From positions 1-64,000 of the forward strand of contig PANN01000025.1 of the NCBI GenBank assembly GCA_002707645.1: DNA of 64,000 bases, in the 5' to 3' direction. The stretch comes from Fidelibacterota bacterium. GTDB lineage: Bacteria > Fidelibacterota > Marinisomatia > SCGC-AAA003-L08 > D37C17. Of the stretch, positions 1 to 9,295 are shown in pieces. A program made the translations under genes and the position numbers. The notes under the pieces are model-generated. The model had not been told where the DNA came from and searched no databases. It was given only the letters and a program-made list of their open reading frames with translations. Positions within the stretch are counted from its first letter, which is position 1; every line of letters begins with the position of its first letter.

Positions 1-2151
1 AGTTGAATCAAAATCGACAAAATTATATCCAAAGCTATTTCTATAGCCAAACGGATTAGAAATATTAAAGAAAACAACCATAAAACCATCATCAACTTGA
101 GGCAAATAACTACCGCCTATATCAAATGAAAGGTATGGATCAGATTCAAATTGTTCATTATTAAACGGATCATAATATGGATATCCAGAAGTACCCGTAA
201 TAGCAAGACTAGTATTAAATCCATCCCCATTTTTTAACTTAAATGCATTTTTGTAAATAAATGTTAGTTTATGGTTCGAAGCAAAACTTGGGATGATTTC
301 ATTTGAGAATTGCTTAAACTTACGTTTACTATCTAAATATGAATAAGCAATCCAGATATCTTTACCAATACCATCAATAGTTTGGTTAGACCTCCAAAAA
401 AGTTCTGCTCCTCTTGAATAACCAAAACCTTCATTTGATAAATTATTTTTACAACCATTAACACAATCAATATCAATACTGTTGGAAACAACTAAATTTT
501 CATATTTTTTATTAAATATTTCAAATCGTATTGTTTTTTTCTTTTTTGACCACTCGTAATTCAAAATATTATGAATCGACTTTTCAAAATCTAACCCAGA
601 ATTATTAAAATCAATGTCTATGTTATTTTGTCTATACCACTGATCAAAGCCCATGTCAGGAGTTTGATAATACACACCATAAGCATAAGAAATCTGACTA
701 TTTTTTGTTACTTTAATTGCAGATGAAAATCTTGGAGAAAAGCTACTTTTATCTAGTAATTTAGAATTTTCATACCTTATGCCTGCATTAATAGCAAAAT
801 TTTTAAATAAACGTAAATCTAATTCAGTAAAAGCAGTTGATAAAAACTCATCAATCATTACCAAGTTAGGTGGATCAAAACTAAATTCATCGTTATCATC
901 AAATTCATAAGTATAATTAATAAATTCACTCGATTGGTCAAATAAATGAATTCCAAAATTAATTTTAGATCTACCTAGAAATTTTTTAGTAAATACCGTT
1001 CTTAATTGAAATAAATCGTCATAAGAGTCTATATCTAATGGATCTATAAAATCTTCTGAAATAATTTCAGAATCGTTCGAATTTTCAGAGTATGAAATTC
1101 CAAACTGAGCCCTCCAATTTTTATTTATTTTTCCTCTGTAAGTGGATAATAAAAATAAATTTTTATTATCAAGATTAAAACCAGAGCCTATATCAGCTTC
1201 CTTTGTTCCTAAGCTATAATCTGTAATTCTTCCAATATATTTATAAATACCATTTTTAAATTTTTTAGCATAATTAGTTTTAATTTCTAATCCTTCTGGA
1301 GGACTTGTAAAATCTACCCTGCTTTTAATAAAATTAGAACTGTTATTAAAATTTTGAAAATATTCTATATTTGAATAATCTATATTAATTCCACAAGCAG
1401 TGCTATCATTTCCATAACCTCTTCCATAACCTACACTAAGAGGTGTAATTCCAAATGTATTTGCATTAAAATCTCCAAACCTTGTCCATGTTTTAAGATC
1501 AACTATTGCTGATAACGCTTGCCCATATTGGGCAGAATATCCTCCTTGGCTAAAAGCAGTGCCTTGAAAATCAAAGGGCTCAAATCTACCTCTTTGTGGA
1601 ATATCAGGAACATCGCTGAAATATGGATTCTGAATAAGCATACCATCAACGATTTGTTTTGCTTCAGTTGCATCTCCACCTCTTACATAAACGCCTTCTT
1701 TGTCAGCTTGTGGTTGAGTACCTGGAAGTGCTTCTAGTGCCCCAGATATTTCACCTCGTGAACTTGCAACTGTAACAATATCAATTGGATCTAAAACAAT
1801 AACTTTTTCATCATCACTCGCTCCAAAAGAACCTGCAGTTATAACTACCTCATCAGCTCTAGTAATCAACTGTTTAAGTATAATATCTAAAGTTAAATTT
1901 TCATCTATATTATATTCCTTCTCATAAGATTCATAACCAATAAAACTAATAATAAGAGTTTGATTTCCAGTTTCGTATGTTTCAAAAGCAAAAGAGCCTT
2001 TATCATCTGATGAGGTTCCATCAAATGTATCTTTTAAATACACGTTTGCATATATGATAGGGTTTCCGTCTTCATCTTTAACTGTTCCAACTATAATAGC
2101 AGAATACATAAAAGAAAAAAATAAAAAATATATTAGCTTATTAAAAGTCAT
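1..2151 (-). CDS. TonB-dependent receptor with N-terminal carboxypeptidase-regulatory-like domain (partial, C-terminus runs off window)
   Basis: My reverse-strand translation from ATG at 2151: MTFNKLIYFLFFSFMYSAIIVGTVKDEDGNPIIYANVYLKDT...GYESYEKEYNI...ADEVVITAGSF...GALEALPGTQPQADKEGVYVRGGDATEAKQIVDGM; open to position 1; plug domain then beta-barrel-like sequence. Absent from the ORF track because it has no stop inside the window. Confidence 0.88.
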   Translation of the reverse strand, partial: MTFNKLIYFLFFSFMYSAIIVGTVKDEDGNPIIYANVYLKDTFDGTSSDDKGSFAFETYETGNQTLIISFIGYESYEKEYNIDENLTLDIILKQLITRADEVVITAGSFGASDDEKVIVLDPIDIVTVASSRGEISGALEALPGTQPQADKEGVYVRGGDATEAKQIVDGMLIQNPYFSDVPDIPQRGRFEPFDFQGTAFSQGGYSAQYGQALSAIVDLKTWTRFGDFNANTFGITPLSVGYGRGYGNDSTACGINIDYSNIEYFQNFNNSSNFIKSRVDFTSPPEGLEIKTNYAKKFKNGIYKYIGRITDYSLGTKEADIGSGFNLDNKNLFLLSTYRGKINKNWRAQFGISYSENSNDSEIISEDFIDPLDIDSYDDLFQLRTVFTKKFLGRSKINFGIHLFDQSSEFINYTYEFDDNDEFSFDPPNLVMIDEFLSTAFTELDLRLFKNFAINAGIRYENSKLLDKSSFSPRFSSAIKVTKNSQISYAYGVYYQTPDMGFDQWYRQNNIDIDFNNSGLDFEKSIHNILNYEWSKKKKTIRFEIFNKKYENLVVSNSIDIDCVNGCKNNLSNEGFGYSRGAELFWRSNQTIDGIGKDIWIAYSYLDSKRKFKQFSNEIIPSFASNHKLTFIYKNAFKLKNGDGFNTSLAITGTSGYPYYDPFNNEQFESDPYLSFDIGGSYLPQVDDGFMVVFFNISNPFGYRNSFGYNFVDFDST

Positions 2152-2726
2152 TAATTATTGATAAAATCAATTATTTTTTTATCTTGAGGCTTAACTTTTG
2201 AAGAGAGGATATCTACTAATTCACCTTTTTCATTAACTAAGTATTTATAAAAATTCCAACCTGGTTCTGAATCATTCCACCCATTTAATTGCTTTGAAGA
2301 TAACCAAGAATATATTGGATGTTGATTAATATTCTTTTTAACAACGGTTTTTTTAATAATGGGGAAAGTAACACCATAATTAACGCTACAAAAAGTTTGA
2401 ATATCCTTATTTTTTCCAGGTTCTTGCCACATAAAATCATTAGAAGGGATACCTATAATTTCTATTTTATCACTATATTCTTCATATAAATTTTGCAATC
2501 CACCATATTGGTAAGTGTAACCACATTTTGAAGCAACATTAACAATTATAACTTTTTTACCTTTATATTTATCTAATGTGATTTTTTCTCCATCAATTAA
2601 TTCTAAAGAATAATCATAAAAATTTTCAGATAAGTTCTTAATGTCTAATTCTTTAGCTTTAAAAAAAGGATATACAAAACCTACTAGTAAGGTTACACAA
2701 ACAAATACTACAATATATTTCATCAT
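2151..2726 (-). CDS. glutathione peroxidase family protein (Cys form)
   Basis: NVASKCGYTYQYGGLQNLYEEY and GIPSNDFMWQEPG motifs, WNFYKYLV; N-terminal signal/TM segment. Confidence 0.9.
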   Translation of the reverse strand: MMKYIVVFVCVTLLVGFVYPFFKAKELDIKNLSENFYDYSLELIDGEKITLDKYKGKKVIIVNVASKCGYTYQYGGLQNLYEEYSDKIEIIGIPSNDFMWQEPGKNKDIQTFCSVNYGVTFPIIKKTVVKKNINQHPIYSWLSSKQLNGWNDSEPGWNFYKYLVNEKGELVDILSSKVKPQDKKIIDFINN

Positions 2727-2728
2727 TA

Positions 2729-3355
2729 TTATTTTTCTCCCGTTTGATAAGTTAACATATCATTAAATATGTTAACAGCGTAATTAATTCTTAATTTTTG
2801 AATAATCATTGACGATAAATTTACTTCATCATCCAAGTATAATCTATATATTAATTTATTTTTATTACCCATTTTTTTTATTTGCCATGAACCAGCACCT
2901 GATGATAATAAATAATCATTATTATCCATGTAATCTTCCAAAAAATTATTATAATCAGCAGTTAAATACCAATCAATTCTGTTTGGATTAACTTTAAATA
3001 GTTTGAAGATATAAATTCTGTTTTTTGTGAATGGTATAGCATTTGAAATTGTCTGCAACACAACCAAGGTATCATTATTATTTGATAATAATTTTGTTTC
3101 TATGTTTTTGTTAGATATTATTTCATTCCAATTTTCTATTGATTGAATATTATTTAAAATGACTTCTTCATCTTTTAAAATATCTTTTTCTATTTTAATA
3201 AATTTATAATTATTTATATCACTTTCAGCTTCGTAAATATTTTTATCATCTGATATTTGTAAATGCTCCCAATCAATAATAGAATACATCTCAAATAATA
3301 GGTATTCGTTACTAGAAGAAAATAAAAAGGAACAGATAAATACAATATATATCAT
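2729..3355 (-). CDS. START/SRPBCC-like domain protein with signal peptide
   Basis: Length and pattern (NAIPFTKNRIYIFKL...WYLTADY...SGAGSWQIKKM) resemble START-domain proteins; weak family call. Confidence 0.45.
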   Translation of the reverse strand: MIYIVFICSFLFSSSNEYLLFEMYSIIDWEHLQISDDKNIYEAESDINNYKFIKIEKDILKDEEVILNNIQSIENWNEIISNKNIETKLLSNNNDTLVVLQTISNAIPFTKNRIYIFKLFKVNPNRIDWYLTADYNNFLEDYMDNNDYLLSSGAGSWQIKKMGNKNKLIYRLYLDDEVNLSSMIIQKLRINYAVNIFNDMLTYQTGEK

Positions 3356-3870
3356 GATTCTAAGATTCTGTCAGATATATAAATAAATAATGGGAAAAAT
3401 AATCCCCAAAGAATAGATGTAAATATTATCACAATAATTTTATCAGCACCAAACTTTATAACATCCATGGATTGCATTGAAAAATAAATCAAAGGTGCTG
3501 ATAAGATTCCAAGTACGGAACTTGTTAAATATTTTTTACTAAGCCACTTAAAACTATGTAGTAAAGTTGTTGCAAAACATAACCAAAGGGACACAGACCA
3601 GAATGGAGCTATATTGTATTTAACAAGAATTCCTTTATGTATGATTATATCTAAATTGAGTAAAAGAGTCTCTATAAAAAGGCCTAAAAAAAAAGAAATT
3701 AATAAAAAAACATCTTCTTTTTTATGATTTGTCAATTTTACAAGGTGAATGATAATAAAAATAAATGTAGCTACAGGACCGATATAGTATAACTTTGATA
3801 CAGCACCATAAATAGTTATCCACCAGCATACATAAAAACCTATTACATTGATTATAATACTATTTTTCAT
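3352..3870 (-). CDS. DUF2878-like integral membrane protein
   Basis: Multiple hydrophobic segments; WWITIYGA...FWSVSLWLCFATTL...LGILSAPLIYFS pattern. Confidence 0.5.
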   Translation of the reverse strand: MKNSIIINVIGFYVCWWITIYGAVSKLYYIGPVATFIFIIIHLVKLTNHKKEDVFLLISFFLGLFIETLLLNLDIIIHKGILVKYNIAPFWSVSLWLCFATTLLHSFKWLSKKYLTSSVLGILSAPLIYFSMQSMDVIKFGADKIIVIIFTSILWGLFFPLFIYISDRILES

Positions 3871-4819
3871 TAGATAAATAATCTAATGAATCAATATTAA
3901 ATTCTATCGGTTCTTTGATATCAAACAAGTTAAATGCTTCTGAACCATTGCATGTGTTGCCTTCCAATAACATTGTAAGCTGATCTTTAGCAATTGGGAA
4001 CCAAGAAAATCTATCAAAAAATGAAGCTATAATTTTAATAGGTAGAACCGGAGCAGGGATAAACATTTTATCTTCTTTATCAGAAGCAATAGCAATAGTT
4101 TTTGTAATTTGCTTCCATGTTAATTCTTTACCTCCAAGTGAAAATGTTTTTCCGAATGATTTTTTTTCTTTTAAAGAACTTACAAAACATTTAGCAACAT
4201 CTTCAACATGAACAGGACTCATCTTAAACTTTCCTGCATTAAAAGGCAAAAAACCTTGTTGAAATAAAGGAGCTGGAATAGGTAAAGATAACATATCATT
4301 TTTTAATTGCTTACAGAATTCTTGCTTTCCAAAAGAATTTCCAAATATTAGAGAAGGTTGAAAAATAGTATAGTCTAGCCCCGAGCTTTTCAAATACTCT
4401 TCTGCTCTAAACTTAGTAGATTGGTACCCAGTTCCATCTTCCTTAACTCCATTTGCACTCATTAAAATGAATCTCTTAATATTTAATTTTTTAGCCTGAT
4501 CAACACATTTTTTTAAACCCTCAAAATGTAACTTTTCAAATGTTACTTCATCGTGCACAGGAACAGATAGAGAAGGAGATGATTTAAATTCTCTTATTAT
4601 TCCTATATTATAGATAATAGCTTCTGTGTTCATCATTGTTTGTTCAACAGCTGTGCCATTATCTATATCGCCAGTAACTATATTACATTTCTTGTATTCA
4701 GTAATTTTAGATTCATTTCCAAGCCTAACTAAAACATAAGGAGTTAAATTATTTTTAATTAATTCACTAATTATATAATCTCCAACAAAACCACTTCCTC
4801 CAAAAACTGATACCTTCAT
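3860..4819 (-). CDS. NAD(P)-binding SDR / complex I NDUFA9-like protein
   Basis: MKVSVFGGSGFVGDYIISEL Rossmann motif; RFILMSANGV, YQSTKFRAEEYLKSSGLDYTIFQPSLIFG. Confidence 0.85.
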   Translation of the reverse strand: MKVSVFGGSGFVGDYIISELIKNNLTPYVLVRLGNESKITEYKKCNIVTGDIDNGTAVEQTMMNTEAIIYNIGIIREFKSSPSLSVPVHDEVTFEKLHFEGLKKCVDQAKKLNIKRFILMSANGVKEDGTGYQSTKFRAEEYLKSSGLDYTIFQPSLIFGNSFGKQEFCKQLKNDMLSLPIPAPLFQQGFLPFNAGKFKMSPVHVEDVAKCFVSSLKEKKSFGKTFSLGGKELTWKQITKTIAIASDKEDKMFIPAPVLPIKIIASFFDRFSWFPIAKDQLTMLLEGNTCNGSEAFNLFDIKEPIEFNIDSLDYLSNEK

Positions 4820-4938
4820 TTTCTCTCCTTTAATAAAAAATTAAATAAAACGAACTTAAGCCTGCACGATTTGCGCGTTTATATATACAAAACTTAACAA
4901 TTATTTACCTAGTTTGCAAATAATACAATCACAGAAAA

Positions 4939-5013
4939 GTACACCCGGTAGGATTCGAACCTACAACCTCTTGATCCGTAGTCAAGTGCTCTATCCAATT
5001 GAGCTACGGGTGC
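4939..5013 (-). tRNA. tRNA-Arg (anticodon ACG)
   Basis: Reverse complement GCACCCGTAGCTCAATTGGATAGAGCACTTGACTACGGATCAAGAGGTTGTAGGTTCGAATCCTACCGGGTGTA; 7-bp acceptor stem, D arm, anticodon loop CTACGGA, T arm GTTCGAATCC. Confidence 0.95.
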
Positions 5014-5098
5014 AATTCAATTAAAAATTATAGTTATAATTTAATTAGCATTTCATAACTTATAAAATTAGTTTAATAAAAATTATTGATTATATTAA

Positions 5099-5902
5099 AT
5101 GAAAAATATCAAAAATATTCATTTTATTCATGCAAACGGATATCCACCAGGAGCCTATTCTTCTTTATTTTCTAAAATTAATAAATCATACAAAGTTAAT
5201 TATTTTAATTTATTTTCAGATAAAATAGATATAAAAAACTTAAAAAACTGGGAACAATTCCACAAGAATTTCACTAAAGAACTTTCCTATCAAAGCAAAA
5301 CTATAGGAATAGGACACTCAATTGGTGGAAATTTAATTTTAAGATCTGCAATATCACATCCTGAAAAATTTTCTAAAATAGTATTACTAGATCCTACTTT
5401 GTTTACTCCAAAAATTATATTTTTTTGGAAATTTATACGACTTTTAAGATTAGATGATAGTTTGCACCCCTTATCTAAAAAAACTCTAAATAGAAAAATG
5501 ATTTACGAAGATTATGATTCCATGTACAAATCTTACAGAAAAAAAAGTATCTTCAAGTATATCAATGATAAAAACTTAAACATCTATATAAAATCTATAA
5601 CGAAACAGAATAAAGATAAAACTATCAAAATCACTTTTCCAAAAGAATGGGAATACAAAATATACAAAACAGGAATTGTTGAAGATAATTATATTTGGAA
5701 AAATATTAAGAATATTAACATACCTACACTAATTCTAAGAGCTAATGAATCTAACACTTTTTTTAAATCAGCAGAAAACAAAATAAATAAGATTAAAAAC
5801 AATAATATTAAAATAATATCTATAAATGAATGTTCTCACTTATTCCCAATGGAGATTCCTGAACAGGTATATAAGAAAATAGCAAACTTTCTTAATCAAT
5901 AA
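5099..5902 (+). CDS. alpha/beta hydrolase
   Basis: FIHANGYPPGAY oxyanion region, GHSIGGN nucleophile elbow, SHLFPMEIPEQV terminal His region. Confidence 0.85.
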   Translation: MKNIKNIHFIHANGYPPGAYSSLFSKINKSYKVNYFNLFSDKIDIKNLKNWEQFHKNFTKELSYQSKTIGIGHSIGGNLILRSAISHPEKFSKIVLLDPTLFTPKIIFFWKFIRLLRLDDSLHPLSKKTLNRKMIYEDYDSMYKSYRKKSIFKYINDKNLNIYIKSITKQNKDKTIKITFPKEWEYKIYKTGIVEDNYIWKNIKNINIPTLILRANESNTFFKSAENKINKIKNNNIKIISINECSHLFPMEIPEQVYKKIANFLNQ

Positions 5903-5941
5903 TGGATATATCAAATATATTATTCAAATTGTTTTATATAT

Positions 5942-5968
5942 AAAAAAAGGGGCTAAAAAAGCCCCTTT
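5942..5968 (-). terminator. intrinsic terminator between convergent genes
   Basis: Stem AAAGGGGCT/AGCCCCTTT with A5 loop on + strand; on the minus strand it is followed by a T7 tract, so it mainly ends the minus-strand cluster. Confidence 0.85.
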
Positions 5969-5999
5969 CAAATTATTAAATAATAGTACTAATATAAAA

Positions 6000-6980
6000 T
6001 TAATCTATTTGATACTTATCAAAATCAATTTGAACACGAAGAATTGAATTAATAACCAAAATGACATCTTGGATATTAATAATATCATCATTATTCATAT
6101 CTGCATCAGTTAGCATGCATGAAGAAGTATCCTGCGTAACATTTAGTATTATATTAACTAAACCTACTAAATCCAAAACATCAACCATCATATCATCATT
6201 CAAATCACCAGACATATTTAAACAATCATCACATTCGTCTGCTAACCCATCATTATCAGTATCTACAGTACCAGTACATGATGAGCATAAAGATATCCAA
6301 GCTGCATCTGAACCTTCACAATAGTTATCTTCACTATCACTAAATTCATAATATGTTCCACCAAAGTCTTCGCAACAATAGGACTGATAGGAGTCATTGC
6401 TTGAACTAAAATCTTCAATTAACGAACCATCAATCCTGCATTCACCACAACTTTCTAGCATCTCGTTTATCCTTGATGATATAGACCAGCTACCTGCTGA
6501 GTTCATGGCATCATGAACGCGCATATTATGATCTATCCAAACAGTCATAGGAACATAACCATTACCAAACATATTGTATATACCAGAAGCAGTATCATGA
6601 ACAATTTGAGAATATCCATCATCTGGAGTATTACCCCACTGAGCACATGAATAAGGTTGATTTAAATCAGATAAAGCACCTAAAAATTTAACATAATCAT
6701 TATCTTCAAAATTGTGATGCACTTCACCCGCCGGGCCTGATAGTGCCTGATAACAAGAAGGTCACCATGTAGCTGACATATCTATAAAAATCACATTATA
6801 ATCACCACCATTAAGAGAACCATTCCAATCAGATAAACTCCAATCATCTCCAACTTCATATCCATTTCCAGCATAGCAAGTTTCTTTGACAACGTTTTGA
6901 TCGGAAATAGATACAACATCACCAACATTATAACTTAATAAAAGTGATGAAAATAAAGCTAAAAAAACATATCTAAACAT
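6000..6980 (-). CDS. secreted thioredoxin-like selenoprotein (WUPSC) with C-terminal dockerin-type repeats; in-frame TGA at 6764..6762 read as Sec
   Basis: ORF 6762-6980 ends ...NVIFIDMSATW-TGA and the same frame continues PSCYQALSGPAGEVHHNFEDNDYVKFLGALSDLNQPYSCAQWGN...VWIDH into ORF 6000-6722. Total 981 nt = 327 codons. Dockerin-like GDLNDDMMVDVLDLVGLVNIIL...DADMNNDDIINIQDVILVINSIL. Confidence 0.87.
6719..6746 (-). promoter_or_regulatory. candidate bacterial SECIS hairpin downstream of UGA at 6764..6762
   Basis: Minus strand GCACT-A-TCA-GG-CCC-GGC-GGG-TGA-AGTGC: 11 bp with A and GG bulges, loop GGC; starts after a 15-nt spacer from TGA. Confidence 0.65.
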
Positions 6981-6983
6981 ACT

Positions 6984-7190
6984 TTAACCTTCCTTATTAT
7001 CTTCTTTTGAACAAGATGATTTTTTGCAAGCTGTATTACATGATTTTGCATCTTTATCTTTACTACAACTACTTGTTTTAGAACAAAGTGAAGTTGAACA
7101 ACAACCACCAATGCAATTCATGGTGGAACAAGAACTAAAAAAGGTTCCTAAGCTAAAAACCAAGATAAATGATAAAATATATTTCCTCAT
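6984..7190 (-). CDS. small Cys-rich lipoprotein (9 Cys in 68 aa)
   Basis: MRKYILSFILVFSLGTFFSSC lipobox-like signal followed by MNCIGGCCSTSLCSKTSSCSKDKDAKSCNTACKKSSC. Confidence 0.7.
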   Translation of the reverse strand: MRKYILSFILVFSLGTFFSSCSTMNCIGGCCSTSLCSKTSSCSKDKDAKSCNTACKKSSCSKEDNKEG

Positions 7191-7199
7191 GATACCTCC

Positions 7200-7382
7200 C
7201 TATTTTTTACTACAAGATTTACCTTCAACAACAGCAGTATTTTTACAGCATGAAGTTCCAGAGTCACAACTACTCATACAACATACAGCGCTCATCACAC
7301 CCCAAGTAAATACAGCAACAAAAATAACTTTTAAAGCCAATTCAATCCCATCTTTCCAACAGTTCCAATTATCACACTTCAT
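7200..7382 (-). CDS. small Cys-rich single-TM protein (8 Cys in 60 aa)
   Basis: MKCDNWNCWKDGIELALKVIFVAVFTWGVMSAVCCMSSCDSGTSCCKNTAVVEGKSCSKK; tightly packed with neighbours. Confidence 0.65.
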   Translation of the reverse strand: MKCDNWNCWKDGIELALKVIFVAVFTWGVMSAVCCMSSCDSGTSCCKNTAVVEGKSCSKK

Positions 7383-7401
7383 TTATCACTCCTTTATTTG
7401 A

Positions 7402-8403
7402 TTAAGATAAAATAATATTAATTAAACTTACAATATCAGTAACATTTACTACTCCATCACTATTAATATCTGCTGCACAAAACTCACTACTTTCTAAAGT
7501 TGAACTTCCTATTATATGATTTACAGCAGAAATAACATCTAAAACATTAATTAAACCATCTCCACTAACATCTCCAGCAGTACATTGATTTGAATCTGTA
7601 TCTATATAATAATAAGAGTTTGCATTGCCCCAGTATGTATTGTTGGGATAGTGAACATAAAATGTATATTTTGCAAAAAACTCATTTTGCTCAAACACTG
7701 GATCTATATCATCATAAGATGTACTTAAATTAAAGGACATAGGTGCAATAAGCATAGAACAGTTTTCATATTCATATACACCGTCACCATCAGAATCACC
7801 ATCAGGATCCAAGCATCTTTGCAAAGTATATTGCAAAACAGCTACGGGAGGAATAAACAAGCTCCAATCAACATTATAACCACCTTCAATAGATGAAATA
7901 ATAAACTCATCATTACTAGGAACATCATTGTACATACACAACCCATTATCAATTGTTGCATTTACATTGTAATAATTTTCACAAGGATTTAAATCTGAGC
8001 ATGTTGTACATTCTGGAAAATATACAGTATTTATATCATCGCTACATGTTATAGCATTTGGATCAGTACAACCTTCTGATTCACTCTCTGTGACTATAAT
8101 TGAACCGACCATACCCAATGCAGCATGATTACCAACACTACATATATAATCATATGTTCCTGCTAGTAAAAATGTATAAGAACCAATAGAACATGGACCA
8201 GAGCAGGGTGAAAAAGAAAACAACTCTGGACCAGAGGTTATCGCAACATCATGATAACCTTGAACATTATTCCATTCAACAGTATCACCAACCTGGATTT
8301 CTAAATTTTCTGGACTGTAGTACATACTTCCGGCATCAATAACGTGAGTAGTAGCATTTAATGTAATAGATAATACTAATGAATATAATATTTTATTTAA
8401 CAC
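7402..8403 (-). CDS. secreted cupredoxin (plastocyanin/azurin-like) domain protein with C-terminal dockerin-type repeats
   Basis: IQVGDTVEWNNVQGYHDV...YDYICSVGNHAALGMVGSIIV (C-x4-H-x4-M type-1 copper ligands); GDVSGDGLINVLDVISAVNHII...ADINSDGVVNVTDIVSLINIIL. Confidence 0.85.
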   Translation of the reverse strand: MLNKILYSLVLSITLNATTHVIDAGSMYYSPENLEIQVGDTVEWNNVQGYHDVAITSGPELFSFSPCSGPCSIGSYTFLLAGTYDYICSVGNHAALGMVGSIIVTESESEGCTDPNAITCSDDINTVYFPECTTCSDLNPCENYYNVNATIDNGLCMYNDVPSNDEFIISSIEGGYNVDWSLFIPPVAVLQYTLQRCLDPDGDSDGDGVYEYENCSMLIAPMSFNLSTSYDDIDPVFEQNEFFAKYTFYVHYPNNTYWGNANSYYYIDTDSNQCTAGDVSGDGLINVLDVISAVNHIIGSSTLESSEFCAADINSDGVVNVTDIVSLINIILS

Positions 8404-8407
8404 AAAA

Positions 8408-9292
8408 CTAATCCTCCAATAATTCTAACATTTCATCTATCTTAAATTTTATTTCAGCATCGCTCATATATCCTACAACTAAATCATAAACCTTAAGCTC
8501 GTGATCAATAAATACTCTTTTTGGAATTTGATTCGATGTAAAAAACTTACTTTCCAAGCCATTCTGATTACCGAAAGTTAATGAATTACCGCCGTTAATC
8601 AAAATGGGTAATTTACTATTACCATGATTTCCCCAAGACTCGCAAGAATGTGGTTGACCAATATCCATTAATACAGATAGAGCAACAAAATTAGGATTAT
8701 TGACGTAATCTTTAATTAAATCATCTGCCTCCGGCAAATGTGTATAACAAGTGGCTCACCAAGTACTTGTAATTTCCATCCAAATTACTTTACCATAAAA
8801 ATCACTCAACTTTACATTATCTACACAATTAGAAGGAAAACATATACCTAGAGGTTCTTCAACATCAGCGCAACTTAATTGTTCCCCAATCTGATAAGGA
8901 TAATTTACTTGAGAACTATTGCACGACGATTCTACATTTGATGGTATTGTTTCGCATATATCGTATATACATAATGAATTGTCTTGCTTATATCCGTCTG
9001 GAATAAATGAATTGTCATTTAAAGCATCTATATCAGAACAAATACCAGGAATCTCTTCACATATCCCATTGCCTCCACATACACCACATGCATCATCTAC
9101 CGCATCACCAAAACAATTATCAAAACAATCTTTATCATGCCCAGCAGTAAAACCTGTGTTTTCTCCAACACACCTTCCACATTCATCTATAAATGCTGAA
9201 CCCATATTAATACCGCTACAATCAGCATTAGCTTCATTCGGTAAATCACATGAGAAGATAAACAAAGTAATTAATAAAAAATATAATTTCAT
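8408..9292 (-). CDS. secreted thioredoxin-like selenoprotein (WUATC) with N-terminal DxxGxCxG repeats; in-frame TGA at 8758..8756 read as Sec
   Basis: ORF 8756-9292 ends ...GKVIWMEITSTW-TGA and the frame continues ATCYTHLPEADDLIKDYV...LMDIGQPHSCESWGN...KRVFIDHELKVYD. Total 885 nt = 295 codons. Confidence 0.87.
8722..8740 (-). promoter_or_regulatory. candidate bacterial SECIS hairpin downstream of UGA at 8758..8756
   Basis: Minus strand CATTTGCC-GGA-GGCAGATG: uninterrupted 8-bp stem (one G-U), loop GGA; 15-nt spacer from TGA. Confidence 0.72.
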
Positions 9293-9295
9293 TAA

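Noticed and set aside
1519-1737. Plus-strand ORF 1519-1737
   Set aside because: Antisense to the clearly coding TonB-dependent receptor; low-complexity, no motif.
2151-2726. Glutathione peroxidase as a fourth selenoprotein
   Set aside because: The catalytic position is a Cys codon (NVASKCGYT), not TGA.
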